From NCBI GenBank assembly GCA_022641095.1, contig JALCDB010000001.1:124001-188000 (forward strand): DNA of 64,000 bases, read 5' to 3'. Below, piece after piece: positions 25,171 through 32,051 of the stretch. The position numbers and the translations under genes are program-made. The notes under the pieces were generated by a model, which saw nothing but the letters and a program-made list of their open reading frames with translations, was not told the DNA's origin and ran no database searches. Numbering within the stretch: the stretch's first letter is position 1; each line of letters begins with the position of its first letter. The stretch comes from Bacilli bacterium. GTDB taxonomy: Bacteria > Bacillota_I > Bacilli_A > RFN20 > CAG-826.

Positions 25171-25631
25171 TTCGCTTCCTCCTTTTTGCCCGACGAGCCG
25201 CTAGGCTCCGGCTCCTGCGTTGCCAAGCCGCATTGGCGCATCAAGTCGTATAAAGCGTTATGTACTTTTAGGGCCATTTCTTTTTCGTAATTCGTCTTTA
25301 ACTTTCTGCGCCTCTTTTCGTTTTCGACGGCATAGCCGGTGCATTTCTCCAGCATGCCAAGGGTCCCGAACACCTTCTTGGACACGGCCCAGACCACGGC
25401 TTCCTCCAACGACTTCCTAGCACGCTTGGCGGGGCGAACCTCCATGGTTTTCCCGTCATAGAACTCCACCCGCGCATAGCCGGTCTTTTTGTTGTAATGG
25501 ACGTACTTTGGGACGAACGGGGTGGCCGATACGGCGAACTCGGAATATGATTTCAGTTCTTCCCTTTTAGATTTGAGCTCATCCTCAATCTCGAACCCCT
25601 TTTTCATAATCGGATTTTTTAAGTCAAGCAT
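25167..25631 (-). CDS. Unknown early phage protein, 154 aa
   Basis: Charged N-terminal helix, a central beta part (FVPKYVHYNKKTGYARVEFYDGKTMEVRPAK), then a helical region with Lys/Arg clusters (ENEKRRRKLKTNYEKEMALK) and a Gly/Ser/Glu tail. Basic middle suggests nucleic-acid contact. No family recognised. Sits between SSB and the ArpU-like gene in overlapping array. Confidence 0.6.
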   Translation of the reverse strand: MLDLKNPIMKKGFEIEDELKSKREELKSYSEFAVSATPFVPKYVHYNKKTGYARVEFYDGKTMEVRPAKRARKSLEEAVVWAVSKKVFGTLGMLEKCTGYAVENEKRRRKLKTNYEKEMALKVHNALYDLMRQCGLATQEPEPSGSSGKKEEAK

Positions 25632-26079
25632 TTTGTTTGTTTCCTTTTTCCCCAGCGTGTTTAGGCTCCTCGCTGGCTTCGAGCTTTTCCGCGATGTCGA
25701 CTTTCATGGACGCCACAACGCGCTTCAGCGTCCGCTCGTTGTACAGCGTGTCAGCCGCAATCTCCGCGTATGGCTTCTGCTGTATGAAGTACATGAACCA
25801 TATCTTCTTCCGGACGTCGTCGTAGACTCCGGTCACCGTCTGGATGGCTACCTCCACGCGCTCCTTGGCCGACTTCAGGTTGCAGGCATACGTCTTGTAA
25901 GCCTCCCGGTTGACCTTGGCGTTGATGGCGGCCTTCTCGTGGTTCCTGCCGTTCATGGACGACTGGAGCCTTCGTTGCTCGTCGAAGAACTTTACCTGAC
26001 CTTCCGCATATACGATTTCGAGGCCGTATTGGAGGAGGAGCTGCCGCAGTTTGGCGGCTATCGAATCGCTATCCTGCAT
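25624..26079 (-). CDS. ArpU/sigma-70 region 4-like phage regulator, 151 aa
   Basis: The C-terminal half YDDVRKKIWFMYFIQQKPYAEIAADTLYNERTLKRVVASMKVDIAEKL has the layout of a sigma region-4 helix-turn-helix, as in ArpU-family late-transcription regulators of Firmicutes phages. The N-terminal half is a helical coiled region. Start chosen at 26079 with GGAGG nine bases upstream. The upstream in-frame extension is Arg/Lys-rich and out of keeping. May activate the late operon. Confidence 0.6.
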   Translation of the reverse strand: MQDSDSIAAKLRQLLLQYGLEIVYAEGQVKFFDEQRRLQSSMNGRNHEKAAINAKVNREAYKTYACNLKSAKERVEVAIQTVTGVYDDVRKKIWFMYFIQQKPYAEIAADTLYNERTLKRVVASMKVDIAEKLEASEEPKHAGEKGNKQNA

Positions 26080-26401
26080 CTTCCTTCGCCTCCGTTTCCC
26101 TCGCTTGCGCGGTGCCTGCACGCAGGAGGGCGAACGATTCGCCTATGAGCGTGAGGTATGCGCCGTACTTTGTGCCGGGCCTTCCGACGACGTGGCCGTG
26201 GCACACGAACCTGTCTCCCCTCGTCAATCCCTTCGGGACGAACGAAGTCTTGTCGCCGTAGAACACGATGGATATTCGGTTCTCTTCGCCGCCTGCCACG
26301 TTTGGCTCAACTGCTTCGAGCCTTACGCTCTGGTGGCCGTTTTGGGTTGTTCCCCACACCGGTGGCTGGATTATCGTAAGCGTCTCGCTGAAGAATCTCA
26401 T
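26069..26401 (-). CDS. OB-fold-like phage protein, 110 aa
   Basis: Beta-rich: SETLTIIQPPVWGT..HQSVRLEAVEP, NRISIVFYGDK and TRGDRFVCHGHVVGRPGTKYGAYLTLIGESFAL. The last block follows the pattern of strand L34-5 of single-stranded DNA-binding OB folds (GD-v-v-G-----k-G----l-v). It overlaps both neighbours. Probably binds nucleic acid; this is inference from the fold pattern. Confidence 0.5.
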   Translation of the reverse strand: MRFFSETLTIIQPPVWGTTQNGHQSVRLEAVEPNVAGGEENRISIVFYGDKTSFVPKGLTRGDRFVCHGHVVGRPGTKYGAYLTLIGESFALLRAGTAQARETEAKEDAG

Positions 26402-26826
26402 TTCCCGTCACCTTTCCTTTCCTGACGAAGCGGTATGTCCAGCACGTTCCGCGGGTCGAGGGCGTCCAGCATCCTCGCGTCGTCGAACTCGCTTACGTCG
26501 AACCTCACGTTCCTCTCGACAATAGTCGCGCTCTTGACTAGATGGACGTTCCTGATTTTCCGGGTCCCGTCCTTGCACAGCCTCAGCACCGAATGGTCGA
26601 ACCATTGGACGTAAAGCCTGTCGCCCTTCGATATGAGGGCCTTGTAAGCCCTCGCTAAGTCCCTAGAGAACATGAAGTCCTCGTATACCTCGGTTCCGAG
26701 CGGATTGATTCCCCTGAGCCTGACTATCAGGCTTTGGCGGGAGCCGCTGTCCAAGTATTTGGGGACCGACACGACGACGCCTGTGAAGAACCCCTCGCAA
26801 ACCGTGTTCGGCCCTATGTAGTTCAT
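26398..26826 (-). CDS. Phage early protein, possibly OB-fold, 142 aa
   Basis: Start at 26826 overlaps the preceding stop (ATGA). Sequence CEGFFTGVVVSVPKYLDSGSRQSLIVRLRGINP...KGDRLYVQWFDHSVLRLCKDGTRKIRNVHLVKSATIVER again gives alternating strands ending in a 'GDRLYVQW' segment like OB proteins. The C-terminal DVSEFDDARMLDALDP is acidic. Unknown family; the third such candidate in this operon with SSB. Confidence 0.5.
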   Translation of the reverse strand: MNYIGPNTVCEGFFTGVVVSVPKYLDSGSRQSLIVRLRGINPLGTEVYEDFMFSRDLARAYKALISKGDRLYVQWFDHSVLRLCKDGTRKIRNVHLVKSATIVERNVRFDVSEFDDARMLDALDPRNVLDIPLRQERKGDGK

Positions 26827-27278
26827 TTGGAAGCCTCGGCCTCGCTCTTGTGGTCGTTGGGGAAGACGATGTGAATGCCAGAACCGTCCTCGGTCACGAG
26901 CAATGAGCATTGGCCGTCGCGGCTGATTTTCGGGCCCAAGACGTTGAGCTCCTTGACGATTGTCTTCAGCGAGCGCACCTTCCGGTTGTAGAACTTCAGC
27001 GCCTCGTCCTTCTCCAAGGCCGCGTAATACTCCTGCTTCTCGAACACGATTATCACGTCGTGGTCCAAGGCGTTGGCGTATTTCATGTCAAGCCTGATTT
27101 CGGCGCATTTGTCGGATGCGTCCTCATGCCAGTCGTAGCCTTCGACGTGCTCGTAAATCTCGCGTTTGGACACATGCCGCCCCGCTTGCGAGGTCACGTA
27201 GGCGTACATCGCCTTGGCCCTGTCCCCGTGCGGATACGCCTTTTCCTGATTCGCTGCCATAACTGTTTCGTTTTCCAT
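26823..27278 (-). CDS. Unknown early phage protein, 151 aa
   Basis: Start at 27278 (AAAGGA upstream) rather than the longer in-frame ORF. The region DRAKAMYAYVTSQAGRHVSKREIYEHVEGYDWHEDASDKCAEIRLDMKYAN resembles a winged-helix domain, in which VSKREIYEH is the recognition turn. It is followed by IIVFEKQEYYAA and a helical and beta C-terminus. Possibly a DNA-binding regulator. Confidence 0.55.
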   Translation of the reverse strand: MENETVMAANQEKAYPHGDRAKAMYAYVTSQAGRHVSKREIYEHVEGYDWHEDASDKCAEIRLDMKYANALDHDVIIVFEKQEYYAALEKDEALKFYNRKVRSLKTIVKELNVLGPKISRDGQCSLLVTEDGSGIHIVFPNDHKSEAEASK

Positions 27279-27313
27279 TTTGTTTTTTCCTTTCGGCGGT
27301 TGCCGCCGCCTTT

Positions 27314-27835
27314 TTATCGTTTCCTCTCGAAGCAAAGGGATTTGAGCATCTCGTCCCACTGCTTGTTGAGTTCGTCTATCTCCGACTCGACCTTGTCCCA
27401 GTCGACGTTCAGCCTTTTCAGCGACTTCGCCCGCTTGAACGCTTCGCAGAACTCCCCCGACTTGCGGCTGTGGGATTTGACGTAATCGAGGATGTTCCCG
27501 TTTAGTTCCCTCAGTTCTTCGAGAGGAAGACCGTATTCCCCGAACAGGGCATTCTCGTAAACGTCAATCCTCGTAGCGTCGCTCTCGCTCACCTCTATTC
27601 CGGAGTCCCTCATCGCCTTTATCAGCGAGAAGGTGGATATGATTTCCTTTTGCTTCTCCTCTGGCTTGTCGGCCAGTTCGACGCAATGGTTCTCGACCAT
27701 CTTCCTGAGGTACGAATCCGGACTCGATATTGAGTAGCCCGACTTAATCGACTGCATCATCCCTTCGTATTGGAGCATCACCTGCTCCTTTCCGAATCGC
27801 TTCGACAGTTCGTCAATCGTGTTGTCAATGTTCAT
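27314..27835 (-). CDS. Replication-associated helical protein, 173 aa
   Basis: The start with GGAAGGA eight bases upstream is the ATG at 27835; another in frame lies at 27868. The protein is helical and charged (IDELSKRFGKEQVMLQYEGMMQSIKSGYSISSPDSYLRKMVENH), ending in a coiled coil (DWDKVESEIDELNKQWDEML). 'PDSYLRKMVENH' resembles the C-terminal part of phage DnaD/helicase-loader proteins. It is the first gene after the iteron region, so a helicase-loader role is possible. Confidence 0.5.
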   Translation of the reverse strand: MNIDNTIDELSKRFGKEQVMLQYEGMMQSIKSGYSISSPDSYLRKMVENHCVELADKPEEKQKEIISTFSLIKAMRDSGIEVSESDATRIDVYENALFGEYGLPLEELRELNGNILDYVKSHSRKSGEFCEAFKRAKSLKRLNVDWDKVESEIDELNKQWDEMLKSLCFERKR

Positions 27836-27899
27836 CAGCGTTTCCTTCCCCATATCCATCCGCGCCATGCTCTTAATTCAGTAATCCATATTCATGGAG

Positions 27900-28006
27900 G
27901 TATTGGTGTTGGATTGGTATGTATTGCTTTGTAATGATTTGTATTGTCTTTGTACTGCTTTGTAGGGTTGTCAGTTGGTTGTCGCTTGGTTGTCAGTTGG
28001 TTGACG
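27900..28006. repeat. Iteron-like repeats, candidate phage replication origin
   Basis: Three consecutive 11-bp units GGTTGTC(A/G)(G/C)TT at 27966-27976, 27977-27987 and 27988-27998, plus a partial fourth at 27999, form a perfectly phased array. The array begins within the last codons of the replisome-organizer gene. To the left lie four units of the type TTTGTAnTG with 10-11 bp period (about 27928-27965). Helically phased direct repeats beside a replication initiator are the usual form of an iteron origin. Confidence 0.6.
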
Positions 28007-28397
28007 GATTGGGCAAAGCCTTGAGCCTGTCGCCTTTTTTGCTGTCCAAGGTATAGCTTCCGTTGGGTTGCAGATAGACCAGTTCCCTCTCCGAGAAGTC
28101 GGATGCCTTGACCCTGTCTCCCCGCATGTAGTTGTTGGCCCACCAGTGCTTGATGATGGTCACGACCCTGTATTCGTTGTGCAGCTGGAGGATGAATCCT
28201 CTCGCAAGCAGGATTTTCTCGTCGTCGTCGGATGCGTGGGCCATCGTCTTGCAAAGGCTCATCTTGGTGGTGAAGCCCTCGTCGTCGCACGTCACTATCA
28301 GGTGCATGTACAGCGCCTGAGCGGATGCAGGCATCGAAATGAAGCCGTCGCACTCTATGATGTCGGAGCTTACCCCGCGCCTAGTCTTCGTGGGCAT
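27993..28397 (-). CDS. Phage replisome organizer / DnaD-type N-terminal protein, 134 aa
   Basis: RRGVSSDIIECDGFISMPASAQALYMHLIVTCDDEGFTTKMSLCKTM is the hallmark of phage replisome-organizer N-terminal winged-helix domains (typical form: S-DAFL-MP-S-QALYFHL---ADDDGF). After VVTIIKHWWANNYMRGDR..F it ends at residue 134 without the usual C-terminal DnaD domain, stopping inside the iteron repeats. It probably binds the adjacent repeats and recruits the helicase loader. RBS GGAGGAA. Confidence 0.8.
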   Translation of the reverse strand: MPTKTRRGVSSDIIECDGFISMPASAQALYMHLIVTCDDEGFTTKMSLCKTMAHASDDDEKILLARGFILQLHNEYRVVTIIKHWWANNYMRGDRVKASDFSERELVYLQPNGSYTLDSKKGDRLKALPNPSTN

Positions 28398-28578
28398 TTG
28401 GGTCTTCCTCCGTCTTCGCCTTCGCGTCCTTCAGTTTGCAGATGACGACGTTCCCGGACTTCGACACTCCGAAGTAGACCGAGTCGCCCGGCTTCATGCC
28501 TGCGCAATCGAGCACGTTCTTTGGCAGTCCGATGCGTCCCTTCGAGTCAATTTCCTTTATCGTCTTTGCGATAATCAT
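28381..28578 (-). CDS. AbrB/SpoVT-type swapped-hairpin regulator, 65 aa
   Basis: AKTIKEIDSKGRIGLPKNVLDCAGMKPGDSVYFGVSKSGNVVI is a standard SpoVT-AbrB domain, a dimeric DNA-binding fold also found in MazE antitoxins. Here it occupies nearly the whole protein, with a short acidic tail. Overlaps both neighbours. Likely a phage transcription regulator; no toxin partner is evident. Confidence 0.82.
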   Translation of the reverse strand: MIIAKTIKEIDSKGRIGLPKNVLDCAGMKPGDSVYFGVSKSGNVVICKLKDAKAKTEEDPNAHED

Positions 28579-28786
28579 TTTTGTTTCCTTTCCACGAGGG
28601 CTCGGGTATTCCGAGGTAAGCCTCGCTGATTTGAGATGAGTCGTATCTTTTCAGAACCGATGGCTTCTCCTCTAGGAGGAGGAGGACTTTCGTCCCCTTC
28701 TCCTCCCAGCCTCTGAAGAGCCCGGTGATGGCCTTCCCATCGACAACTATGGCGACGAACGCCTCCCTATTTAGCGACGGGAGCAT
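28547..28786 (-). CDS. Small phage protein, 79 aa
   Basis: Overlaps the end of recT by 20 bases and the AbrB start by 32. Beta-rich N-terminal part (AFVAIVVDGKAITGLFRGWEEKGTKVLLLLEEKP) like a small SH3/Sm-type barrel, then a basic tail WKGNKNDYRKDDKGN. RBS AGGA nine bases before the ATG. Function unknown. Confidence 0.55.
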   Translation of the reverse strand: MLPSLNREAFVAIVVDGKAITGLFRGWEEKGTKVLLLLEEKPSVLKRYDSSQISEAYLGIPEPSWKGNKNDYRKDDKGN

Positions 28787-29666
28787 CTTTGGATTCCTGA
28801 TTCTCAGGCGCCTTGTCGTCGTCTTCCGAATCGGGTTCCTCTTCCGGTGAGTCGGTTTCGTCGATTACGCCGTCATCGTCTGGCACTATGTCGTTTGACA
28901 CGCCTGACGCCTTGGTCCCGTTGTCGTATTCGTCGTCGGTCGTGCGGTTGTACGATTCGACGATTGTCCCGATGAAGTTATCCTTGGTGTTGGCGGTGTT
29001 GAAAATCATCTTCACGAGCCTGCGGATGACGGTCCGCTTAGCCATTTCCTGCGGGAATTCCCTTTGGGTTCCTCCGGTGGATTTAGTCTTGAGCCACGAT
29101 TGGTCGATTTCCTTCTTGGACATGACGCAGTAGCGCTTCTTGCCGTTTGCCATGAGGGCTTCGGCATAGGCGGCGATTATCGGCTTGTCGTGGTTGGCGA
29201 ACGACGAATGGTGCCTGACAACAACCTCCTCGTCGTCCACTACGTCGGTCTCGAAGTCGTCGTCCTGACGGACAACGACTGCCTTGATGTCGGATACGAG
29301 CTTCGTGCCATAGGCCACAGCGATGTCTCCGAAGTAGCTGCGGAACATCTGGCATTTGTTTCCGTACTTGATGTAATAGCATTGCTTCTGCTCCACCTTC
29401 AGGCCCTGAACGAGCGTGTCTACGATGGCGGTCCCGATGCTTGCCGGGGTTACGCCTGCGAGTTGCTGGTTCTGGATGATGCTAAGGTAGGCGAGTTTGC
29501 ATTCATTCCCGACAGGGTATCCGTCGGGGAACTTCAATTGACCTTCGGTGATGAGTTTGTTGATGCTTCCAAGCACCGAGTCGCTGATGTTCTTGTCGAC
29601 GATTGCCGTGGCGATTTCCTGCTTCAGCGAGACTTTGGCAGGAACCTGTTTGCTGTTCGTTTCCAT
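28767..29666 (-). CDS. recT: RecT-family single-strand annealing recombinase
   Basis: Anneals complementary ssDNA during phage recombination. Conserved features: IGTAIVDTLVQGLKVEQKQCYYIKYGNKCQMFRSYFGDIAVA, the long beta-hairpin core of RecT/Redbeta, and KKEIDQSWLKTKSTGGTQREFPQEMAKRTVIRRLVK. The C-terminal 60 residues are acidic and disordered. The start at 29666 has GGAGG seven bases upstream, inside the previous gene's end. Pairs with the YqaJ nuclease. Confidence 0.9.
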   Translation of the reverse strand: METNSKQVPAKVSLKQEIATAIVDKNISDSVLGSINKLITEGQLKFPDGYPVGNECKLAYLSIIQNQQLAGVTPASIGTAIVDTLVQGLKVEQKQCYYIKYGNKCQMFRSYFGDIAVAYGTKLVSDIKAVVVRQDDDFETDVVDDEEVVVRHHSSFANHDKPIIAAYAEALMANGKKRYCVMSKKEIDQSWLKTKSTGGTQREFPQEMAKRTVIRRLVKMIFNTANTKDNFIGTIVESYNRTTDDEYDNGTKASGVSNDIVPDDDGVIDETDSPEEEPDSEDDDKAPENQESKDAPVAK

Positions 29667-29668
29667 GG

Positions 29669-30121
29669 TCAAGCCTCCAAACAGGCGCAACCGAGCTTCT
29701 CGGCGAACGCCTTGACCTTCAGGATGACCTTCTCGTCCATGTGCTTGCACGTTACGGCATGCAGGACGATTTCGGGTTCCTTCGGGTTCTTGGCTTCTTC
29801 GGCTGCGTCCCATTCGTCCTTCTTGGATTTCAGGATGGCGTCGGCGTCTCCAAGCGTCTTCTCCAGAGTCTTGAAGCCATCGTTCATCCCGCCAAGCACG
29901 ATGTGGTTGATGCTAAGACGGGCGTTTTTGATGGCGTCCAGATACTTGCGGATTTCGGTTCTCTTGGCTTTTACCGCCTTCAGGTCGTCGTCGTTTGTGA
30001 TTACGAGTTCCTTTAGGCATTCGTCTTCGGCGTACTTGCTGATTTTTCCGGCTATGGTCGAGAAGTCTTTGATGACATATCTGTTGTCGACCATGACTGG
30101 CTTGATTTCGAATTGTTCCAT
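29669..30121 (-). CDS. DUF1351-like protein of recombination module, 150 aa
   Basis: Charged helical protein (KDFSTIAGKISKYAEDECLKELVITNDDDLKAVKAKRTEIRKYLDAI, followed by KTLGDADAILKSKKDEWDAAEE) of the type commonly found between phage exonuclease and RecT genes (DUF1351). RBS AAAGGA, ten bases after the YqaJ gene. Probably assists recombination. Its activity is not known. Confidence 0.72.
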   Translation of the reverse strand: MEQFEIKPVMVDNRYVIKDFSTIAGKISKYAEDECLKELVITNDDDLKAVKAKRTEIRKYLDAIKNARLSINHIVLGGMNDGFKTLEKTLGDADAILKSKKDEWDAAEEAKNPKEPEIVLHAVTCKHMDEKVILKVKAFAEKLGCACLEA

Positions 30122-30130
30122 TTTTTCCTT

Positions 30131-30868
30131 TCACCCGATTGTTATTTCGGGCATCATCCTTTTTTGGATGTTCTCTTCCCAGAATTGAGTCTCCATTCGC
30201 TCTATGTAGGCGATGTTCTTCGTGATGACTGGGTCGCTCCTCACCATTCGGTAGTAGCGGATTTCTTCCTTCCTTATTGATTTCCCTCCTTTCTCGAAGT
30301 AATCGAAATATCTCAGTTTCGCGACGAGAATCGCGAAATCGAAATCGTTCATGACCGCCAAGTAATGGCAGACCTGTATGAAGTAATTGTCCGGTATGTG
30401 TGAATCGTTCCAGTTTGACTCGTCCAAGCGGTTCCTGACGTCGTGCGTCTTAATCTCAAGCACCCCTTTGCTTCCGGGCTCCAAAGAGCCTAGAACCGTG
30501 TCCCCGTCCATTTTGGTTGTGACTATAAGGCGACCGTCCAAGGTGGCTGTCATGTATGGTTTGTCTACTCTCCGGAACATCTCGTGCTGACGCGGGCTCA
30601 GGACGCGAATCCTGCCTTTGCAGTTCTCCCTGACGATTGAGCGGATGTATTTCTCGCATTCGGTTCCGTAAAGCATCGAATCGTTCTTCGTCTCCTCATC
30701 GCGCTTGCGGCCATTGACTATCGCGTTGTACAGGTCCAGTTTGCTCATCCACGGGTTCTTCCCCACGATGGCGCTGGCCGACGAGCCTCCGAAAGCGCGG
30801 GCGTTGAGCCACTGGCTCTCGCTGTTGAACGTCTCCCGCTTGTAGAGCCTCGGTGTTGTTTGATTCAT
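30131..30868 (-). CDS. YqaJ-like phage recombination exonuclease, 245 aa
   Basis: 5'-3' exonuclease that makes ssDNA tails for RecT. FGGSSASAIVGKNPWMSKLDLYNAIV is the YqaJ N-terminal motif. Then GTECEKYIRSIV (metal-binding Glu), ATLDGRL (Asp) and GVLEIKT (the E-x-K of the PD-(D/E)xK fold) follow in order. The start at 30868 makes an ATGA overlap with the upstream gene and has AGGAG. The longer reading frame upstream overlaps that gene and is rejected. Confidence 0.87.
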   Translation of the reverse strand: MNQTTPRLYKRETFNSESQWLNARAFGGSSASAIVGKNPWMSKLDLYNAIVNGRKRDEETKNDSMLYGTECEKYIRSIVRENCKGRIRVLSPRQHEMFRRVDKPYMTATLDGRLIVTTKMDGDTVLGSLEPGSKGVLEIKTHDVRNRLDESNWNDSHIPDNYFIQVCHYLAVMNDFDFAILVAKLRYFDYFEKGGKSIRKEEIRYYRMVRSDPVITKNIAYIERMETQFWEENIQKRMMPEITIG

Positions 30869-31101
30869 TGTTCGAGGCTCCTCATGTAATCGGAGCGCGT
30901 AGTCTTGAAATACCTCATAAGGCTTTCGGTTGTGATTGCATCTGGCCTTTCGCGTATAAGCCCGTCGTAATCCCTTCGGCACTCGCCCATAATCCTGTAG
31001 GTGACCGTCAAACCATACCCGGTAAGGTCCGATACATCCTTTGCGCGTAGGCATAGCTGGCACGCTATCGCAAGCGCCTTTTCCTTGTTTATCGTTCGCA
31101 T
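30865..31101 (-). CDS. Small HTH/excisionase-like early protein, 78 aa
   Basis: KEKALAIACQLCLRAKDVSDLTGYGLTVTYRIMGECRRDYD contains a winged-helix-like turn (AKDVSDLTGYGLTVTYRIM) as in MerR/excisionase proteins. Second gene of the leftward early operon, overlapping cro by 13 bases. It could act as excisionase or a second repressor. Confidence 0.65.
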   Translation of the reverse strand: MRTINKEKALAIACQLCLRAKDVSDLTGYGLTVTYRIMGECRRDYDGLIRERPDAITTESLMRYFKTTRSDYMRSLEQ

Positions 31102-31313
31102 TTGCGGACACTCCTATCCAAAAATAAAATGCCGGTGCCGTATCTGCTGACCAAAAACGATACGTCGTTCTCGTTGAATCGGCACTTTCCGTTCATTTTG
31201 GAGTTAAGGCATTGGCGCGTAATCCCCATTTCATCGGCGATGTTTCCGTATTTATCGCTGAAATAGGCTATCTTAGCCCGCAGCTCTTCGCGATTGATTC
31301 CTTTTCTTTTCAT
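31089..31313 (-). CDS. Cro-like repressor, 74 aa
   Basis: Small helix-turn-helix protein: NREELRAKIAYFSDKYGNIADEMGITRQCLNSKMNGKCRFNENDVSFLVSRYG. First gene under the leftward promoter, transcribed divergently from the CI-like gene, the position of cro. Likely represses the CI promoter via the shared operators. Confidence 0.75.
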   Translation of the reverse strand: MKRKGINREELRAKIAYFSDKYGNIADEMGITRQCLNSKMNGKCRFNENDVSFLVSRYGTGILFLDRSVRKCER

Positions 31314-31339
31314 TGCTTGTCCTCATTTGCGACAAACAC

Positions 31340-31368
31340 ATGATAATGCCCTATTTTGCATTTGTAAA
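31340..31368 (-). promoter_or_regulatory. Leftward early promoter (PR-like)
   Basis: On the - strand TTTACA and TATCAT are separated by 17 bases, an almost ideal sigma-A promoter about 27 bases upstream of cro. The -35 box lies inside a copy of the operator repeat. Confidence 0.75.
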
Positions 31369-31413
31369 CACTTATTTGTCCCGTTCTGTAACTAAATCGT
31401 TTGCATTTGTAAA
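31355..31413. promoter_or_regulatory. Operator repeats of the lysogeny switch
   Basis: TTTGCATTTGTAAA occurs twice in the same orientation, at 31355-31368 and 31400-31413. Each copy is an imperfect palindrome (TTTRCA-nn-TGYAAA). Each overlaps the -35 box of one of the two divergent promoters. A related TTTGCGACAAA lies at about 31326. These are the probable binding sites for the CI- and Cro-like proteins. Confidence 0.65.
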
Positions 31414-31428
31414 TAAAGGTTTTATACT
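31401..31428 (+). promoter_or_regulatory. Rightward repressor promoter (PRM-like)
   Basis: TTGCAT and TATACT with a 16-base spacer, followed by the CI-like gene whose ATG lies 22 bases beyond the -10 box. The -35 overlaps the second operator repeat, so autoregulation is likely. Confidence 0.7.
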
Positions 31429-31449
31429 GATGTCGTGAAAGGAGTGAAT

Positions 31450-31938
31450 ATGAGATTAGTTGAACTCAGGAAGGAGATTGACATACCTGTCAGGAAATTG
31501 GAGGAATACACGGGAATAGCAAGGTCCACAATATCCAGCATAGAGAACGGAACCCGTGAGCCTACGCCTGAGCAGGCGATGCAGTTGGCGTCGTTCTTCG
31601 ACGTAAGCGAAAAGTACCTGCTTGGAGAAAGTGACGAATGGATAAACGTATACAGCGAGTTCGACGGCATCTTCTACAGGCTGAACGAAAAGGAGTACGA
31701 GAGCTTGAAGAAGCAGGGAGCCATCGACTTGGTGATAATCAAATCGCTGTTCACGCTTAAATTCGGAGACTATTCATCCCCGAACCATTCGGTCTCGAGG
31801 AACGCCGCCGAGGAATGCGGAAGAGACCTGTCGATACAAAGGCAGGTCAACTTCTCAAAGACGATGGAGGCTCTGAGCCCAGAGCAGAAAGAGGAGGTGA
31901 TGCAGTATGTCATGGAGAACATACACGTCAAGAAATGA
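31450..31938 (+). CDS. CI-like XRE-family lysogeny repressor, 162 aa
   Basis: N-terminal XRE HTH: LVELRKEIDIPVRKLEEYTGIARSTISSIENGTREPTPEQAMQLASFFDVS. The remaining 100 residues are not a LexA-type S24 peptidase, so induction would differ from lambda. Start at 31450 has AAAGGAG five bases upstream. A GTG at 31435 would be nearly leaderless and is rejected. Divergent to cro, with shared operators. Confidence 0.85.
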   Translation: MRLVELRKEIDIPVRKLEEYTGIARSTISSIENGTREPTPEQAMQLASFFDVSEKYLLGESDEWINVYSEFDGIFYRLNEKEYESLKKQGAIDLVIIKSLFTLKFGDYSSPNHSVSRNAAEECGRDLSIQRQVNFSKTMEALSPEQKEEVMQYVMENIHVKK

Positions 31939-32051
31939 AAAAACGCTCCCGGCGGCAACCGGGGGCGGCGCAAGAAACCGTTATGACAGCGAATCATGTT
32001 GGTTTTTATATGCGCATCGTGATTATACCAAAAAGAAAGGAGGAATGGACA

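Noticed and set aside
27900..28006. CRISPR array
   Set aside because: Repeat units are only 10-11 bp with no unique spacers between them; an iteron origin fits better. No CRISPR array is visible elsewhere in the window.
28381..28578. AbrB-like protein as a MazE-type antitoxin
   Set aside because: The downstream and upstream neighbours are replication and recombination genes with no MazF-like or other toxin features.
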